A program made the translations under genes and the position numbers. The notes under the pieces are model-generated. The model was given only the letters and a program-made list of their open reading frames with translations. It had not been told where the DNA came from and did not search any database. Below, piece after piece: positions 9,511-18,833 of a stretch of 64,000 bases of DNA. Each line of letters starts with the position of its first letter. Positions within the stretch are counted from its first letter, which is position 1. The stretch comes from Gemmatimonadota bacterium (GTDB lineage Bacteria > Gemmatimonadota > Gemmatimonadetes > Longimicrobiales > Gaopeijiaceae), in NCBI GenBank assembly GCA_030827315.1, contig JAURER010000003.1:1-64000 (forward strand), given 5' to 3'.

Positions 9511-11206
9511 CCCCTCGCCCGCCGGCAGGATCGGCACCGTGCCCCTCACCGTCGGGCGGGTCGCCGCGCTCGTCGCGGTCTTTGTCGGTCTCGGGAGCAT
9601 CCCCGCCGACGCCCAGACGGCGACGCCTGCGCAGGCCCCCACAGCGGCCTACGACGTGGTGATCCGAAACGGCCGCGTGGTGGACGGGTCGGGCAACCCG
9701 TGGATCCGGGCGGACGTGGCGGTGCGTTCGGGGCGCATCGTGCGGGTGGGCCGCGTGGAGGGCGCGGGCCGGAGAGAGATCGACGCCACGGGGCTCTACG
9801 TCGCCCCCGGCTTCATCGACATGATGGACCAGTCGGGCGGCGTGCTTCCCCGCAACGGCCTCGCGGAAAACAAGCTCCGCATGGGCGTGACCACGGCGAT
9901 CGGAGGCGAAGGTGGCACGCCGGTGCCGGTGGACGGGATCGAGTCGTACTTCACCGGGCTGGAGGAGGAGGGGATCTCCATCAACTTCGGCACCTACTTT
10001 TCCCAGACCCAGGCCCGGATGACGGTGCTCGGCAACGTCGCACGCGCGCCGGACGTCGCGGAGCTCGAGCGCATGCGCGAGATCATGCGCTCCGCGATGC
10101 GCCAGGGCGTCATGGGCATGACCACCGCCCTCATCTACCCGCCCTCGTCCTTCGCCTCGACGGACGAACTCGTCGCCGTCGGGCAGGCGGCGGCGGAATA
10201 CGGGGGGATCTACGCCAGCCACATCCGCGACGAGGGGGCCGGCCTGGTGGGCGCGGTCCGGGAAGCGATCGAGGTCGGCGAGCGGTCGGGCATGCCCGTG
10301 GAGATCTTCCACTACAAGGCCGCGTTCGAGCCCGGGTGGGGGAAACTCATCCGCGAAGCCGCCGAGGAGATCGAGGCCGCGCGCGCACGGGGCGTCGACG
10401 TAGCGGCCGACGTCTATCCTTATACCGCCGGCGGCACCGGGCTGGAAGCGACCATTCCCAGCTGGGTCTTCGACGGTGGGATGGATTCGGTCCGGGCTCG
10501 CATCGGGCGCCCCGACGTTCGCGCCCGACTCAAGCGGGAGGTCGAGACCGGCTACGAGGGGTGGTGGAACATCGTCGAAGCCGCCGGCGGATGGGACGGC
10601 GTGGTGCTTGTGAACGCCAGGAACCCCGACAATGCGCGTTTCGAGGGGATGTCGATCTCCGAGATCGCACGGGCGCAGAGCAAGGAGCCTGCGGATGCCG
10701 CGTGGGACATCGTAGCGGAGGGCTCGGGGCGGGTCATGGCCATCTACCACATGATGAGCGAGGACGACGTCCGCTGGGCCCTCCAGCGCCCGTGGACGAG
10801 CGTCGGGAGCGACGCCGGCGCGGCGCTCGACCCTGGCGTCGTGGACGGACTCGGCCTGCCGCACCCCCGCAGCTACGGCACCTTTCCGCGCGTGCTCGCC
10901 CGCTATGTCCGGGACACCGCGGCGTTGAGCCTCGAGGAGGCCGTACGCAAGATGACGTCGTGGCCGGCCACCAGGATGCGCCTCGAGCGCCGGGGGGTCA
11001 TTCGCGAGGGAGCCTGGGCGGACATCACGGTGTTCGACCTCGAGACCATGGACGACCGCGCGACGTACGAGGAGCCCGTGCTCTTTCCCGAGGGGATCGA
11101 GTACGTGCTGGTCAACGGCGTGGTCGTGATCGACGAGGGCGGCGTACACACCGGTGCGCGCCCGGGACACGTTCTGTACGGACCCGGAAGGGAGGTGAAT
11201 CGATGA
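9500..11206 (+). CDS. N-acyl-D-amino-acid deacylase-like amidohydrolase, secreted
   Basis: Signal peptide; YDVVIRNGRVVDGSGNPW, VAPGFIDMMDQSGG, YASHIRDEGAGLVGAVREAIEV, EIFHYKA, SVGSDAGAALDPG. Confidence 0.82.
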   Translation: MMSDPSPAGRIGTVPLTVGRVAALVAVFVGLGSIPADAQTATPAQAPTAAYDVVIRNGRVVDGSGNPWIRADVAVRSGRIVRVGRVEGAGRREIDATGLYVAPGFIDMMDQSGGVLPRNGLAENKLRMGVTTAIGGEGGTPVPVDGIESYFTGLEEEGISINFGTYFSQTQARMTVLGNVARAPDVAELERMREIMRSAMRQGVMGMTTALIYPPSSFASTDELVAVGQAAAEYGGIYASHIRDEGAGLVGAVREAIEVGERSGMPVEIFHYKAAFEPGWGKLIREAAEEIEAARARGVDVAADVYPYTAGGTGLEATIPSWVFDGGMDSVRARIGRPDVRARLKREVETGYEGWWNIVEAAGGWDGVVLVNARNPDNARFEGMSISEIARAQSKEPADAAWDIVAEGSGRVMAIYHMMSEDDVRWALQRPWTSVGSDAGAALDPGVVDGLGLPHPRSYGTFPRVLARYVRDTAALSLEEAVRKMTSWPATRMRLERRGVIREGAWADITVFDLETMDDRATYEEPVLFPEGIEYVLVNGVVVIDEGGVHTGARPGHVLYGPGREVNR

Positions 11207-12423
11207 CGAGTCGCACGCGCGCGAACCGTATCCTGTTGACCGTTGCCGCGCTCGCGGCGGCGTGGACGGCGCCCGGGGGAGTGCCCGTGGCCTCGGCCAC
11301 GAGGCTCCTCGCCCAGGACGGCTCCGGGCAGGCCCAGGCGCTCGCGAGGGTGAAAGCGCGACTCGAGCCGGAGATCCACCGCGCAATGCTGGACGGGACG
11401 ATCCCGTCGATCACGGTCGCGCTCGTCGACCGCGGCGGAGAGATGTGGAGCGCCGCGTACGGCGAGTCGAACCTGTGGGCACGCACGCCGGCCTCGACGA
11501 ACACCGTGTACCTGATCGGCTCCACGTTCAAGGCCCAGTCGACGGTGGCGCTGCTCCAGCAGATGGAGCAGGGGAAGTTCGAGCTCGACGACCCCGTGCA
11601 CGATCATCTCGAAGGGATCACGATCCGAGGTGAGGATCCGACTCACCCCGTCCTCTTCCGGCATCTCCTGACCCACACCTCGGGCATGCCCGTCGACTTC
11701 GGGCCCCACCCGGTGTGGGGCGAAACGTCTCCGCTCCCGCTCGGAGAGTACCTGGCGGATTCACTGCGTGTAGACGCCCCCCCCCGGACCGCGGTCGTAT
11801 ACTCGAACATGGCGTACTCGCTCGTCGCCCACCTCGTCGAACGCTTCAGCGGGGTTCCCTACAAGCGGTACATTCGGGAGAACGTCTGGTCCCCGCTGGG
11901 TATGGGCGACACGGACTTCGACCTCCGGCCCGAGATGGAGGAGCGCATGGCGACGCCGTACGTGCCCGACTCGATCACGGGACGCCCCCTACCCACGGCG
12001 CGGCTCAAGGCGAACGTCTGGCCGGCCGGCATCACCTACGGCACCATCCACGACCAGGCGCGCTGGCTGGCCTTCAATCTCGGAGACGGGACGGCCGGCG
12101 GTCGTCGCCTGCTCACGGAGGAGACCCTCCTGGAGATGCAGCGCCTGCAGTTCGAAGAATTCTCCGGCGAGCCGATGTCGGGAGGTTGGGGCTACGAGCG
12201 GCCGGGCTACGGACTGACGTGGTGGACCACCCGGCGCGCCGGCGACGCCTTCTTCGCGCATTCCGGAAGCGTCCCCGGCTACACGGCCTTCGTCATGGGC
12301 AACCGGACCCGGGGCTTCGGCGTCGTCCTCCTCACCAACGGGAACGCCGCGCACCCTCACCTGGTGAGGCTCAGCAACCTCGCATTGGACCTGATGGCGG
12401 AGGAGCTGGCCGGGGCGGGCTGA
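11203..12423 (+). CDS. Serine hydrolase, beta-lactamase/penicillin-binding (class C-like) family
   Basis: ATGA overlap. Signal peptide; IGSTFKAQSTVALLQQ (SxxK), VVYSNMAYSLVAHLVERFSG (YSN), FFAHSGSVPGYTAFV. Confidence 0.85.
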   Translation: MTSRTRANRILLTVAALAAAWTAPGGVPVASATRLLAQDGSGQAQALARVKARLEPEIHRAMLDGTIPSITVALVDRGGEMWSAAYGESNLWARTPASTNTVYLIGSTFKAQSTVALLQQMEQGKFELDDPVHDHLEGITIRGEDPTHPVLFRHLLTHTSGMPVDFGPHPVWGETSPLPLGEYLADSLRVDAPPRTAVVYSNMAYSLVAHLVERFSGVPYKRYIRENVWSPLGMGDTDFDLRPEMEERMATPYVPDSITGRPLPTARLKANVWPAGITYGTIHDQARWLAFNLGDGTAGGRRLLTEETLLEMQRLQFEEFSGEPMSGGWGYERPGYGLTWWTTRRAGDAFFAHSGSVPGYTAFVMGNRTRGFGVVLLTNGNAAHPHLVRLSNLALDLMAEELAGAG

Positions 12424-12493
12424 TAGGTCGCGACATTCCGCCCGTGATCCCGGTGGGGGCGGTCGTGCGCGGCCGCGTGGTGACGGTCGGCCG

Positions 12494-13024
12494 TCAGGGG
12501 AAGAGGGGCCGCCAATAGAGAGAGTGCCGGCCGATCATGAAGCCGGTCAACCCGCCCACCGTGCCCCCCACCACGCCGCCCAGGACGCCGCCCCGGTTCT
12601 CGGCGTCATTGCACTCGTCGGGGGTGAGGCAGCCCCACGACCCGACGATCACTCCGAGCACGCTGCCCAGGGCCGTCCCGCTCAGGCCGCCCCAGAGCAT
12701 CCCCTGGAGCCAGTGGCTGGAGCGCACGTCCACGCCGCGGACGTCTGCGAGCGGGATGTCGATGGAGAGGTCCTCCTGGCGCAGGGTGACGGTCCGGGCG
12801 TCGAAGCCGGCGACCGCCGCCGCCTCCAGTCGATACCCCGCGGTCGTGACGCGCACGAGGGACTCCGGTGCGATCGCCGAGAGAACGCCGGTCAGGCGCC
12901 CGGCCGGGCCGCCCCCCGGAGCGGGCGGTGCGTCCTGGGCCGAGAGGAGCGCGGGGAAGCCGGACGCGACGGCGAGCGCGACGGCGAGGAGGATCGCGCA
13001 GAGGGGGCGGTGAGAGGAAGTCAT
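12494..13024 (-). CDS. Hypothetical exported protein with glycine-zipper-like C-terminal half
   Basis: Signal peptide MTSSHRPLCAILLAVALAVASGFPALLSAQ; GLSGTALGSVLGVIVGSWG...GGVLGGVVGGTVGGLTGFMIG. Confidence 0.6.
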   Translation of the reverse strand: MTSSHRPLCAILLAVALAVASGFPALLSAQDAPPAPGGGPAGRLTGVLSAIAPESLVRVTTAGYRLEAAAVAGFDARTVTLRQEDLSIDIPLADVRGVDVRSSHWLQGMLWGGLSGTALGSVLGVIVGSWGCLTPDECNDAENRGGVLGGVVGGTVGGLTGFMIGRHSLYWRPLFP

Positions 13025-13043
13025 CGTTCCATCTGCGTGGGGC

Positions 13044-13064
13044 GGCCGGGCGTGTCGCCCGGCG
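13044..13064. other. GC-rich hairpin between dcd and the downstream gene
   Basis: Perfect 8-bp stem with 3-nt loop: GCCGGGCG-TGT-CGCCCGGC (13045-13063). No T-tract. Confidence 0.35.
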
Positions 13065-13075
13065 ACCGCCGCTGC

Positions 13076-13630
13076 CTACATGCGCGGCAGGGTCACGCCG
13101 ACCTGCTTCATGTACTTTCCCTTCCGGTCCGCGTAGGCGATCTCGGGCTCCTCGTCGCCCTCGAAGAAGAGGAGCTGCGCGATCCCTTCACCCCCGTAGA
13201 CCTTCGCCGGAAGCGGCGTCGTGTTGGAGATCTCGAGCGTCAGATACCCCTCCCAGGTGGGCTCGAGCGGCGTGACGTTCACGATCAGTCCGCAGCGGGC
13301 GTACGTGGACTTGCCCACGCACACGACCAGCACGTCGCGGGGAATCCGGAAGTATTCTTCGGTCCGGGCGAGCGCGAAGGAGTTCGGCGGGATGATGCAC
13401 TCGGGCCCGTCGATGTTCACGAAGGAGCGCTCGTCGAAGTTCTTCGGGTCCACGATCGCGCTGTGGACGTTCGTGAAGACCTTGAACTCCTTCGAGACGC
13501 GGATGTCGTAGCCGTAGGAGGAGATCCCATAGGAGATCTTCCCGTCGCGCACCTGACCGGTCTCGAAGGGCTCGATCATGCCGTGCTCCTCGCACATCCG
13601 GCGGATCCACTTGTCACTCTTGATGGGCAT
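13076..13630 (-). CDS. dcd: dCTP deaminase
   Basis: [83 protein letters not shown]. Confidence 0.93.
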   Translation of the reverse strand: MPIKSDKWIRRMCEEHGMIEPFETGQVRDGKISYGISSYGYDIRVSKEFKVFTNVHSAIVDPKNFDERSFVNIDGPECIIPPNSFALARTEEYFRIPRDVLVVCVGKSTYARCGLIVNVTPLEPTWEGYLTLEISNTTPLPAKVYGGEGIAQLLFFEGDEEPEIAYADRKGKYMKQVGVTLPRM

Positions 13631-13730
13631 CGACGGGCCTTCTCCCATGGAATGTCGAGGTCATGCGGGGCCCCGCGCGTCGTGCGGGCGGGCGTCGGAG
13701 CGACGCCGAAGCGGGCGCGCCGGAGCGCGC

Positions 13731-13760
13731 AAGATAGACCGTTGGGGGAACCCCGGTCAA
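13731..13760 (-). promoter_or_regulatory. Sigma70-like promoter for dcd
   Basis: On the minus strand TTGACC (13760-13755), N18, TATCTT (13736-13731). Confidence 0.55.
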
Positions 13761-13797
13761 ACCGGCGAAATTCCTTGAAATGCCTTGCTTCGTCCGG

Positions 13798-13827
13798 TTG
13801 ACACTGCGCGCCGCGCCCGGGTACCTT
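13798..13827 (+). promoter_or_regulatory. Sigma70-like promoter for nuoA-N
   Basis: Consensus -35 TTGACA (13798-13803), N18, TACCTT (13822-13827), about 50 bp upstream of nuoA. Confidence 0.55.
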
Positions 13828-13846
13828 TTTCCCCGTTCGGCCTCGC

Positions 13847-13864
13847 TCGTGAAACATTTCACAA
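13847..13864 (+). promoter_or_regulatory. Putative Rex-type operator upstream of nuoA
   Basis: TCGTGAA-ACAT-TTCACAA: one mismatch from the Rex consensus TTGTGAA-N4-TTCACAA; perfect inner palindrome GTGAAA-CA-TTTCAC. Confidence 0.6.
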
Positions 13865-13878
13865 ACCCCAGCGACCCC

Positions 13879-14235
13879 ATGTCGGGAGCCTATCTCCCCC
13901 TCCTCATCCTGCTGGGCGTTTCGGTACTGAACGCCCTCGGCATGGTCGTCACGTCGCACATACTGAATCCGCGCCGCGATACGCCGCAGAAGCTCATGCC
14001 CTACGAATCGGGCATGATTCCCCTGGGCAGCACGAAGGCCCGCTTCTCGGTGAAGTTCTACATGGTGGCGATCAGCTTCATCGTGTTCGACCTCGAGACG
14101 ATCTTCCTGATTCCCTGGGCGGTGCACATGCGCGAGCTGGGCTGGAGTGCGTTCGTGTCGATGAGCATCTTCGTCGCGGTGCTCGCGATCGGCCTGGTCT
14201 ACGAGTGGAAGAAGGGAGGTCTGGAGTGGGACTGA
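13879..14235 (+). CDS. nuoA: NADH-quinone oxidoreductase subunit A
   Basis: [53 protein letters not shown]. First gene of the nuo operon. Confidence 0.93.
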   Translation: MSGAYLPLLILLGVSVLNALGMVVTSHILNPRRDTPQKLMPYESGMIPLGSTKARFSVKFYMVAISFIVFDLETIFLIPWAVHMRELGWSAFVSMSIFVAVLAIGLVYEWKKGGLEWD

Positions 14236-14912
14236 CGGACAAGCTGCCCGGCGGCGGCTCCGCGAAGACCACCGGCGGGATGTTCGGGCCCGGCAGCCCG
14301 ACCTTTCTCACCAGCAAGGTCGACGCCCTGATCAACTGGGGCCGCCTGAACTCGCTCTGGCCGATGCCGTTCGGCACCGCGTGCTGCGCGATCGAGATGA
14401 TGGCCTCGGCCGCCTCGAACTACGACCTCGCCCGCTTCGGCATGGAGCGGATGTCGTTCAGCCCCCGTCAGGCCGACGTGCTCATCTGCGCCGGCAGGGT
14501 GCCCTACAAGCTCGCTCCGGTCCTCCGCCGCATCTGGGATCAGATGCCGCAGCCGAAGTGGGCCATCTCGATGGGCGCCTGCGCCAGCTCGGGGGGCGTC
14601 TTCGACGTGTATTCGATGGTGCAGGGGATCGACACGATCATTCCGGTGGACGTCTACATCCCCGGCTGCCCGCCGCGCCCCGAAGGGCTGATTTACGGCC
14701 TGATGATGATTCAGGAGAAGATCCGCCAGGAAAGCCTCACGAAGCACTTCGAGCACCGCGCGGAGGATCCGGCGCTGGTCGCGCGCCCGCGCGCCAGCGA
14801 GATCGAAGTCGTGGGGCTCACGGGGCCGTTCGGCAATTCGACGCAGCAGGACAAGCTCTCCACTGGTGTCGTCGTGACCCCGGACGCCCCGGCCGACGAC
14901 CTGCTCTCCTGA
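14226..14912 (+). CDS. nuoB: NADH-quinone oxidoreductase subunit B
   Basis: GTG start; [57 protein letters not shown]. Confidence 0.95.
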   Translation: MGLTDKLPGGGSAKTTGGMFGPGSPTFLTSKVDALINWGRLNSLWPMPFGTACCAIEMMASAASNYDLARFGMERMSFSPRQADVLICAGRVPYKLAPVLRRIWDQMPQPKWAISMGACASSGGVFDVYSMVQGIDTIIPVDVYIPGCPPRPEGLIYGLMMIQEKIRQESLTKHFEHRAEDPALVARPRASEIEVVGLTGPFGNSTQQDKLSTGVVVTPDAPADDLLS

Positions 14913-14916
14913 CGAC

Positions 14917-15606
14917 ATGGCAGACGAAACCAAGAGCGCACTCGACGCGGTAGACGAAGGTCCGGTCGCGTCGGGAGCGGAGTCGGCGGACGCCGGCGGT
15001 TCCACGGGCTCGCCCGACGACCACGCCTCGGTCGCTGCGCTCGTGCGCAAGTATCCCGACGAGGTCCTCCGGTACCGTCTGAACGCCGGAGACCAGTACG
15101 TGGTCTGGCTCCGGCCCGACAGGAGTCACGAGATTCTCGCCTGGCTGAGGGACGACGCCGACCACCGGTACGACATGATGTCCGACGTCACCGCCGTGGA
15201 CTACGGGTCCGGGCGGCCCGTCGAGGTCGTCTATCAGATGTACTCCACCCCGCATGGGCGCCAGCTCCGCATCCGTTGCCCGCTCCCGCTCGACGCGATG
15301 GAGATCGACTCGGTCTACGACCTCTGGAAGAGCGTGAACTGGCTCGAGCGCGAGGTCTACGACCTCTTCGGCGTGACGTTCCGTGGGCACCCGGACCTCA
15401 GGCGGATCCTGATGCCGGACGACTATGCCGAAGGCCACCCGCTTCGGAAGGATTTCCCGCTGCGCGGTCGCTTCTCTCGCGCAGAGCAGACCCGCCGGGC
15501 GCTGAACCAGGACGTGGAGCGCTTTTACCTCGCCGACGACCTCACGTACGGCGAGCCACAGGAAGTCGGCGGGGCCGAGGTCGGCCACCAGGGAGGCGAG
15601 GGCTGA
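14917..15606 (+). CDS. nuoC: NADH-quinone oxidoreductase subunit C
   Basis: WREVYDLFGV-like NWLEREVYDLFGVTFRGHPDLRRILMPDDYAEGHPLRKDFPLRGR. Confidence 0.93.
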   Translation: MADETKSALDAVDEGPVASGAESADAGGSTGSPDDHASVAALVRKYPDEVLRYRLNAGDQYVVWLRPDRSHEILAWLRDDADHRYDMMSDVTAVDYGSGRPVEVVYQMYSTPHGRQLRIRCPLPLDAMEIDSVYDLWKSVNWLEREVYDLFGVTFRGHPDLRRILMPDDYAEGHPLRKDFPLRGRFSRAEQTRRALNQDVERFYLADDLTYGEPQEVGGAEVGHQGGEG

Positions 15607-16886
15607 TGGCTACGAAGACCGTGGAGTTCACCGTCGGCCAGGGCCGGGAGATGGGCCCGGGCGGAGTCGGCACGCCGAGTCCCCTCGCTCCGTTCGACGT
15701 TCCCGAGCCCGACATCGGCACCGAGCGGATGCTCATCAACATCGGGCCGCAGCACCCGGCGACGCACGGCGTGCTCCGTCTGGTGTGCGAGCTCGACGGC
15801 GAGACGGTGACCGAGGTCGTGCCGCATATCGGCTACCTCCACTCTTCGTTCGAAAAGCTCGGAGAGTACCGGACCTGGAATCAGATCGTCCCGCTGACGG
15901 ACCGGATGGATTACCTGGCGCCGCTCATCTACAACTGCGCCTACGTCATGTCCGTCGAGAAGCTCATGGGCATCGAGGTGACCGAGCGCTGCAAGGTCGT
16001 GCGGGTCATCATCATGGAGCTCGACCGGATCTTCGGGCATCTGCTCTGGCTCGGCACCACCGCCATCGACGTCGGGGCGTTCACGCCGTTCCTCTACTCG
16101 TTCCAGCAGCGCGAGAAGATCTACGGGCTCCACGAGACGCTCACCGGCGCACGGATCACGACGTCGGCCACCCGCGTGGGCGGGATGATGGCGGACCTTC
16201 CGGAGGGGTGGCTCGACCAGCTCCTCGACTTCCTCGACAACTTTCCGAAGACGCTCGACGAGGTCGACAGCCTGCTCACGGGCAACCAGATCCACATCGG
16301 GCGGACGCAGGGCATCGGCGCCATCACCGCCGACGAAGCGATCAACTACGGCTTCACCGGCCCGAACCTCCGCGCGGCGGGCGTTCCGTACGACGTCCGC
16401 AAGGACCGCCCGTACTACGACTACGAGTCGTACGACTTCGACGTCCCCGTGGGCGAGCACGGTGACTGTTACGACCGCTACCTCTGCCGGATGGAGGAGA
16501 TGCGTCAGTCCGTGCGCATCATCCGTCAGGCGATGCGGCGCCTGCCCGGGGGGCCGATCAACGTTCAGGATCCCGGCATCTCGCTTCCCTCCAAGACGGA
16601 CGCGATGTCCGACATGGAGAGCATGATTCACCACTTCAAGCTGATCACCGAGGGCATCCCGGCCCCCGAGGGCGACTGCTACATGGCGATCGAGGCCTCC
16701 AAGGGAGAGCTCGGCATGTACGTGGTTGCGGAAGAGGGCAGCACCAAGCCGGTGCGCTGGCGGGTTCGCCCTCCCTCGTTCGTGAACCTGTCGGTGATCC
16801 CGAAGCTCGCGGAGGGGCACCTGGTGTCCGACCTGATCATGATCAACGCGAGCCTCGACATCGTGCTCGGGGAGATCGACCGATGA
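15606..16886 (+). CDS. nuoD: NADH-quinone oxidoreductase subunit D
   Basis: NIGPQHPATHGVLRLVCELDGETV, PHIGYLHSSFEKLGEYRTW, GELGMYVVAEEGSTKPVRWRVRPPSFVNL. Confidence 0.96.
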   Translation: MATKTVEFTVGQGREMGPGGVGTPSPLAPFDVPEPDIGTERMLINIGPQHPATHGVLRLVCELDGETVTEVVPHIGYLHSSFEKLGEYRTWNQIVPLTDRMDYLAPLIYNCAYVMSVEKLMGIEVTERCKVVRVIIMELDRIFGHLLWLGTTAIDVGAFTPFLYSFQQREKIYGLHETLTGARITTSATRVGGMMADLPEGWLDQLLDFLDNFPKTLDEVDSLLTGNQIHIGRTQGIGAITADEAINYGFTGPNLRAAGVPYDVRKDRPYYDYESYDFDVPVGEHGDCYDRYLCRMEEMRQSVRIIRQAMRRLPGGPINVQDPGISLPSKTDAMSDMESMIHHFKLITEGIPAPEGDCYMAIEASKGELGMYVVAEEGSTKPVRWRVRPPSFVNLSVIPKLAEGHLVSDLIMINASLDIVLGEIDR

Positions 16887-17536
16887 GCGAAACCCCCTTT
16901 CGGAACCCCGGCTGGGCCGGCAACACCGGTGAGTTCGACCTCACCGAGGAGCAGGTCCGCGGCGAGGACTTCGTCGGCGACCGTCCCGCGCACGGAGGCC
17001 ACGCCTCGGGCGCGGGTGCGATGCCGTACATGCTCGCGGAGAAGAACCCCGACGTGGCGCTCTTCGAGGGCGAGTACCAGGAGCGCTTCGAGAAGATCCT
17101 CACCCGGTATCCGACGAAGCAGGCCGCGCTGCTCCCCGCGCTCGGGCTCGCGCAGGAGATCCGCGGCTACGTCAGCCCGGATTCGATGGACCGGGTGGCC
17201 GAGCTCCTTGATCTGTCTCCGGCATACGTGCGCGGTGTCGCCACCTTCTACACGATGTACAACAAGCGCCCCGTGGGTCGGCACCTGGTGCAGGTCTGCA
17301 CGAACATCTCGTGCAACCTCAACGGGGCCGACGAGGTCGTGGAGGCGTTTCTCCGCTACACCGACACCGAGCTCGGCGAGACTTCCGAGGATGGCCACTT
17401 CACCGTCATCGAGGCGGAATGCCTCGCGGCCTGCGGCTTCCCGACCTGCGTGCAGATCAACTCCCGTTACTTCGAAAACGTGACCCCCGACCAGGTGCCG
17501 CAGATCTGCGAGCGCCTCAAGTCCGAGGGGAAGTAG
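16883..17536 (+). CDS. nuoE: NADH-quinone oxidoreductase subunit E
   Basis: ALLPALGLAQEIRGYVS, VATFYTMYNKRPVGRHLVQVCTNISCNLNGA, ECLAACGFPTCVQIN. Confidence 0.93.
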   Translation: MSETPFRNPGWAGNTGEFDLTEEQVRGEDFVGDRPAHGGHASGAGAMPYMLAEKNPDVALFEGEYQERFEKILTRYPTKQAALLPALGLAQEIRGYVSPDSMDRVAELLDLSPAYVRGVATFYTMYNKRPVGRHLVQVCTNISCNLNGADEVVEAFLRYTDTELGETSEDGHFTVIEAECLAACGFPTCVQINSRYFENVTPDQVPQICERLKSEGK

Positions 17537-17540
17537 GCGC

Positions 17541-18833
17541 ATGGCATACCCCTACGTCTCGGACCACGAGGTCCGGATCCTGAGCAAGCACTTCGGCGAT
17601 CCGATGCAGCGCCGCGTCGACACCTATGTCGAGCGGGGCGGCTACGGTGCGCTGAAGAAGGCCTTCGAGATGGGCCCCGAGAAGATCATCGACGAGGTGA
17701 AGGCCTCGGGTCTCCGCGGACGGGGCGGGGCGGGCTTCCCGACCGGCGTGAAGTGGTCGTTCATGCCCAAGGGCACGGGCAAGCCGCACTACCTGCTCTG
17801 CAACGCCGACGAGTCCGAGCCGGGCACCTTCAAGGACCGTGAACTGATGCGTTGGGATCCGCACCAGCTCATCGAGGGGTGCCTGATCGGCGCGTACGCC
17901 ATCGGCGCCCAGCACGTCTACATCTACTGCCGCGGCGAGTTCTTCGAGACCAACCAGGTTCTCGCCCGCGCAGTAGAGGACGCCTACGCCCGGGGCTACA
18001 TCGGCAAGGACATCATGGGATCGGGTGTCGACCTCGACCTCACCGTGCACCAGGGCGCAGGGGCGTACATCTGCGGCGAAGAGACGGGGCTCATGAACTC
18101 GCTGGAGGGCCGTCGCGGCCAGCCACGCGTCAAACCCCCGTTCCCCGCGGCGGTCGGCGCGTTCGGCATGCCCTCGACGATCAACAACGTCGAGACCCTC
18201 TGCACGGTGCCGCACATCGTCGCGAACGGCGGCGCCTGGTACCGCCAGTGGGGCACCGAGAAGAGCCCTGGCACGAAGCTGTTCTGCGTGAGCGGACACG
18301 TGAATCGCCCGGGCAACTACGAGCTGCCCCTCGGCTTCCCGCTCCAGAAGCTCATCGACGACGTGTGCGGCGGGATGCGCGGAGGGAACGCCCTCAAGGC
18401 CGTGATTCCGGGAGGCTCCTCCGTTCCGATCATCAACGCCGAGGAAGTCTCCCGCTGCACGCTCGACTACGAGGGGTGTGTCGCGGTCGGGACGATGCTG
18501 GGGTGCGCCTCGGTCATCGTCATGGACGAAACGACCGACGTGGTGAAGCAGGTACGGCGCATGGTCGACTTCTACGCCCACGAATCGTGCGGTCAGTGCA
18601 CGCCCTGCCGTGAGGGCTCGGCGTGGACAGCGAGGATCCTTCGCCGCATCGAGGAGGGAAGAGGGACCGAGGAGGACCTCGACACGCTCATGGACACGAC
18701 GCAGCAGATGGTCGGCACCACCATCTGCGTGCTCTCCGACTCCGTGGCGGCGCCGGTCCAGTCCTCGATCAACAAGTTCCGGGACGAGTATCTCGCTCTG
18801 ATTCGCCGCGGTGAGCGCGTGGGGGCTGCCTGA
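17541..18833 (+). CDS. nuoF: NADH-quinone oxidoreductase subunit F
   Basis: GLRGRGGAGFPTGVKWSFMP, CNADESEPGTFKDRELM, GAGAYICGEETGLMNSLEGRRGQPR, ESCGQCTPCREGSAW. Confidence 0.96.
   Translation: MAYPYVSDHEVRILSKHFGDPMQRRVDTYVERGGYGALKKAFEMGPEKIIDEVKASGLRGRGGAGFPTGVKWSFMPKGTGKPHYLLCNADESEPGTFKDRELMRWDPHQLIEGCLIGAYAIGAQHVYIYCRGEFFETNQVLARAVEDAYARGYIGKDIMGSGVDLDLTVHQGAGAYICGEETGLMNSLEGRRGQPRVKPPFPAAVGAFGMPSTINNVETLCTVPHIVANGGAWYRQWGTEKSPGTKLFCVSGHVNRPGNYELPLGFPLQKLIDDVCGGMRGGNALKAVIPGGSSVPIINAEEVSRCTLDYEGCVAVGTMLGCASVIVMDETTDVVKQVRRMVDFYAHESCGQCTPCREGSAWTARILRRIEEGRGTEEDLDTLMDTTQQMVGTTICVLSDSVAAPVQSSINKFRDEYLALIRRGERVGAA

Noticed and set aside
9446-11386. 646-aa minus-strand ORF
   Set aside because: Antisense to the amidohydrolase, with a biased Arg/Pro/His/Asp composition and no domain.
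13750-13765. Small inverted repeat CCGGT-CAA-ACCGG over the dcd -35
   Set aside because: Only 5-bp GC-rich arms; expected frequently by chance in this composition.
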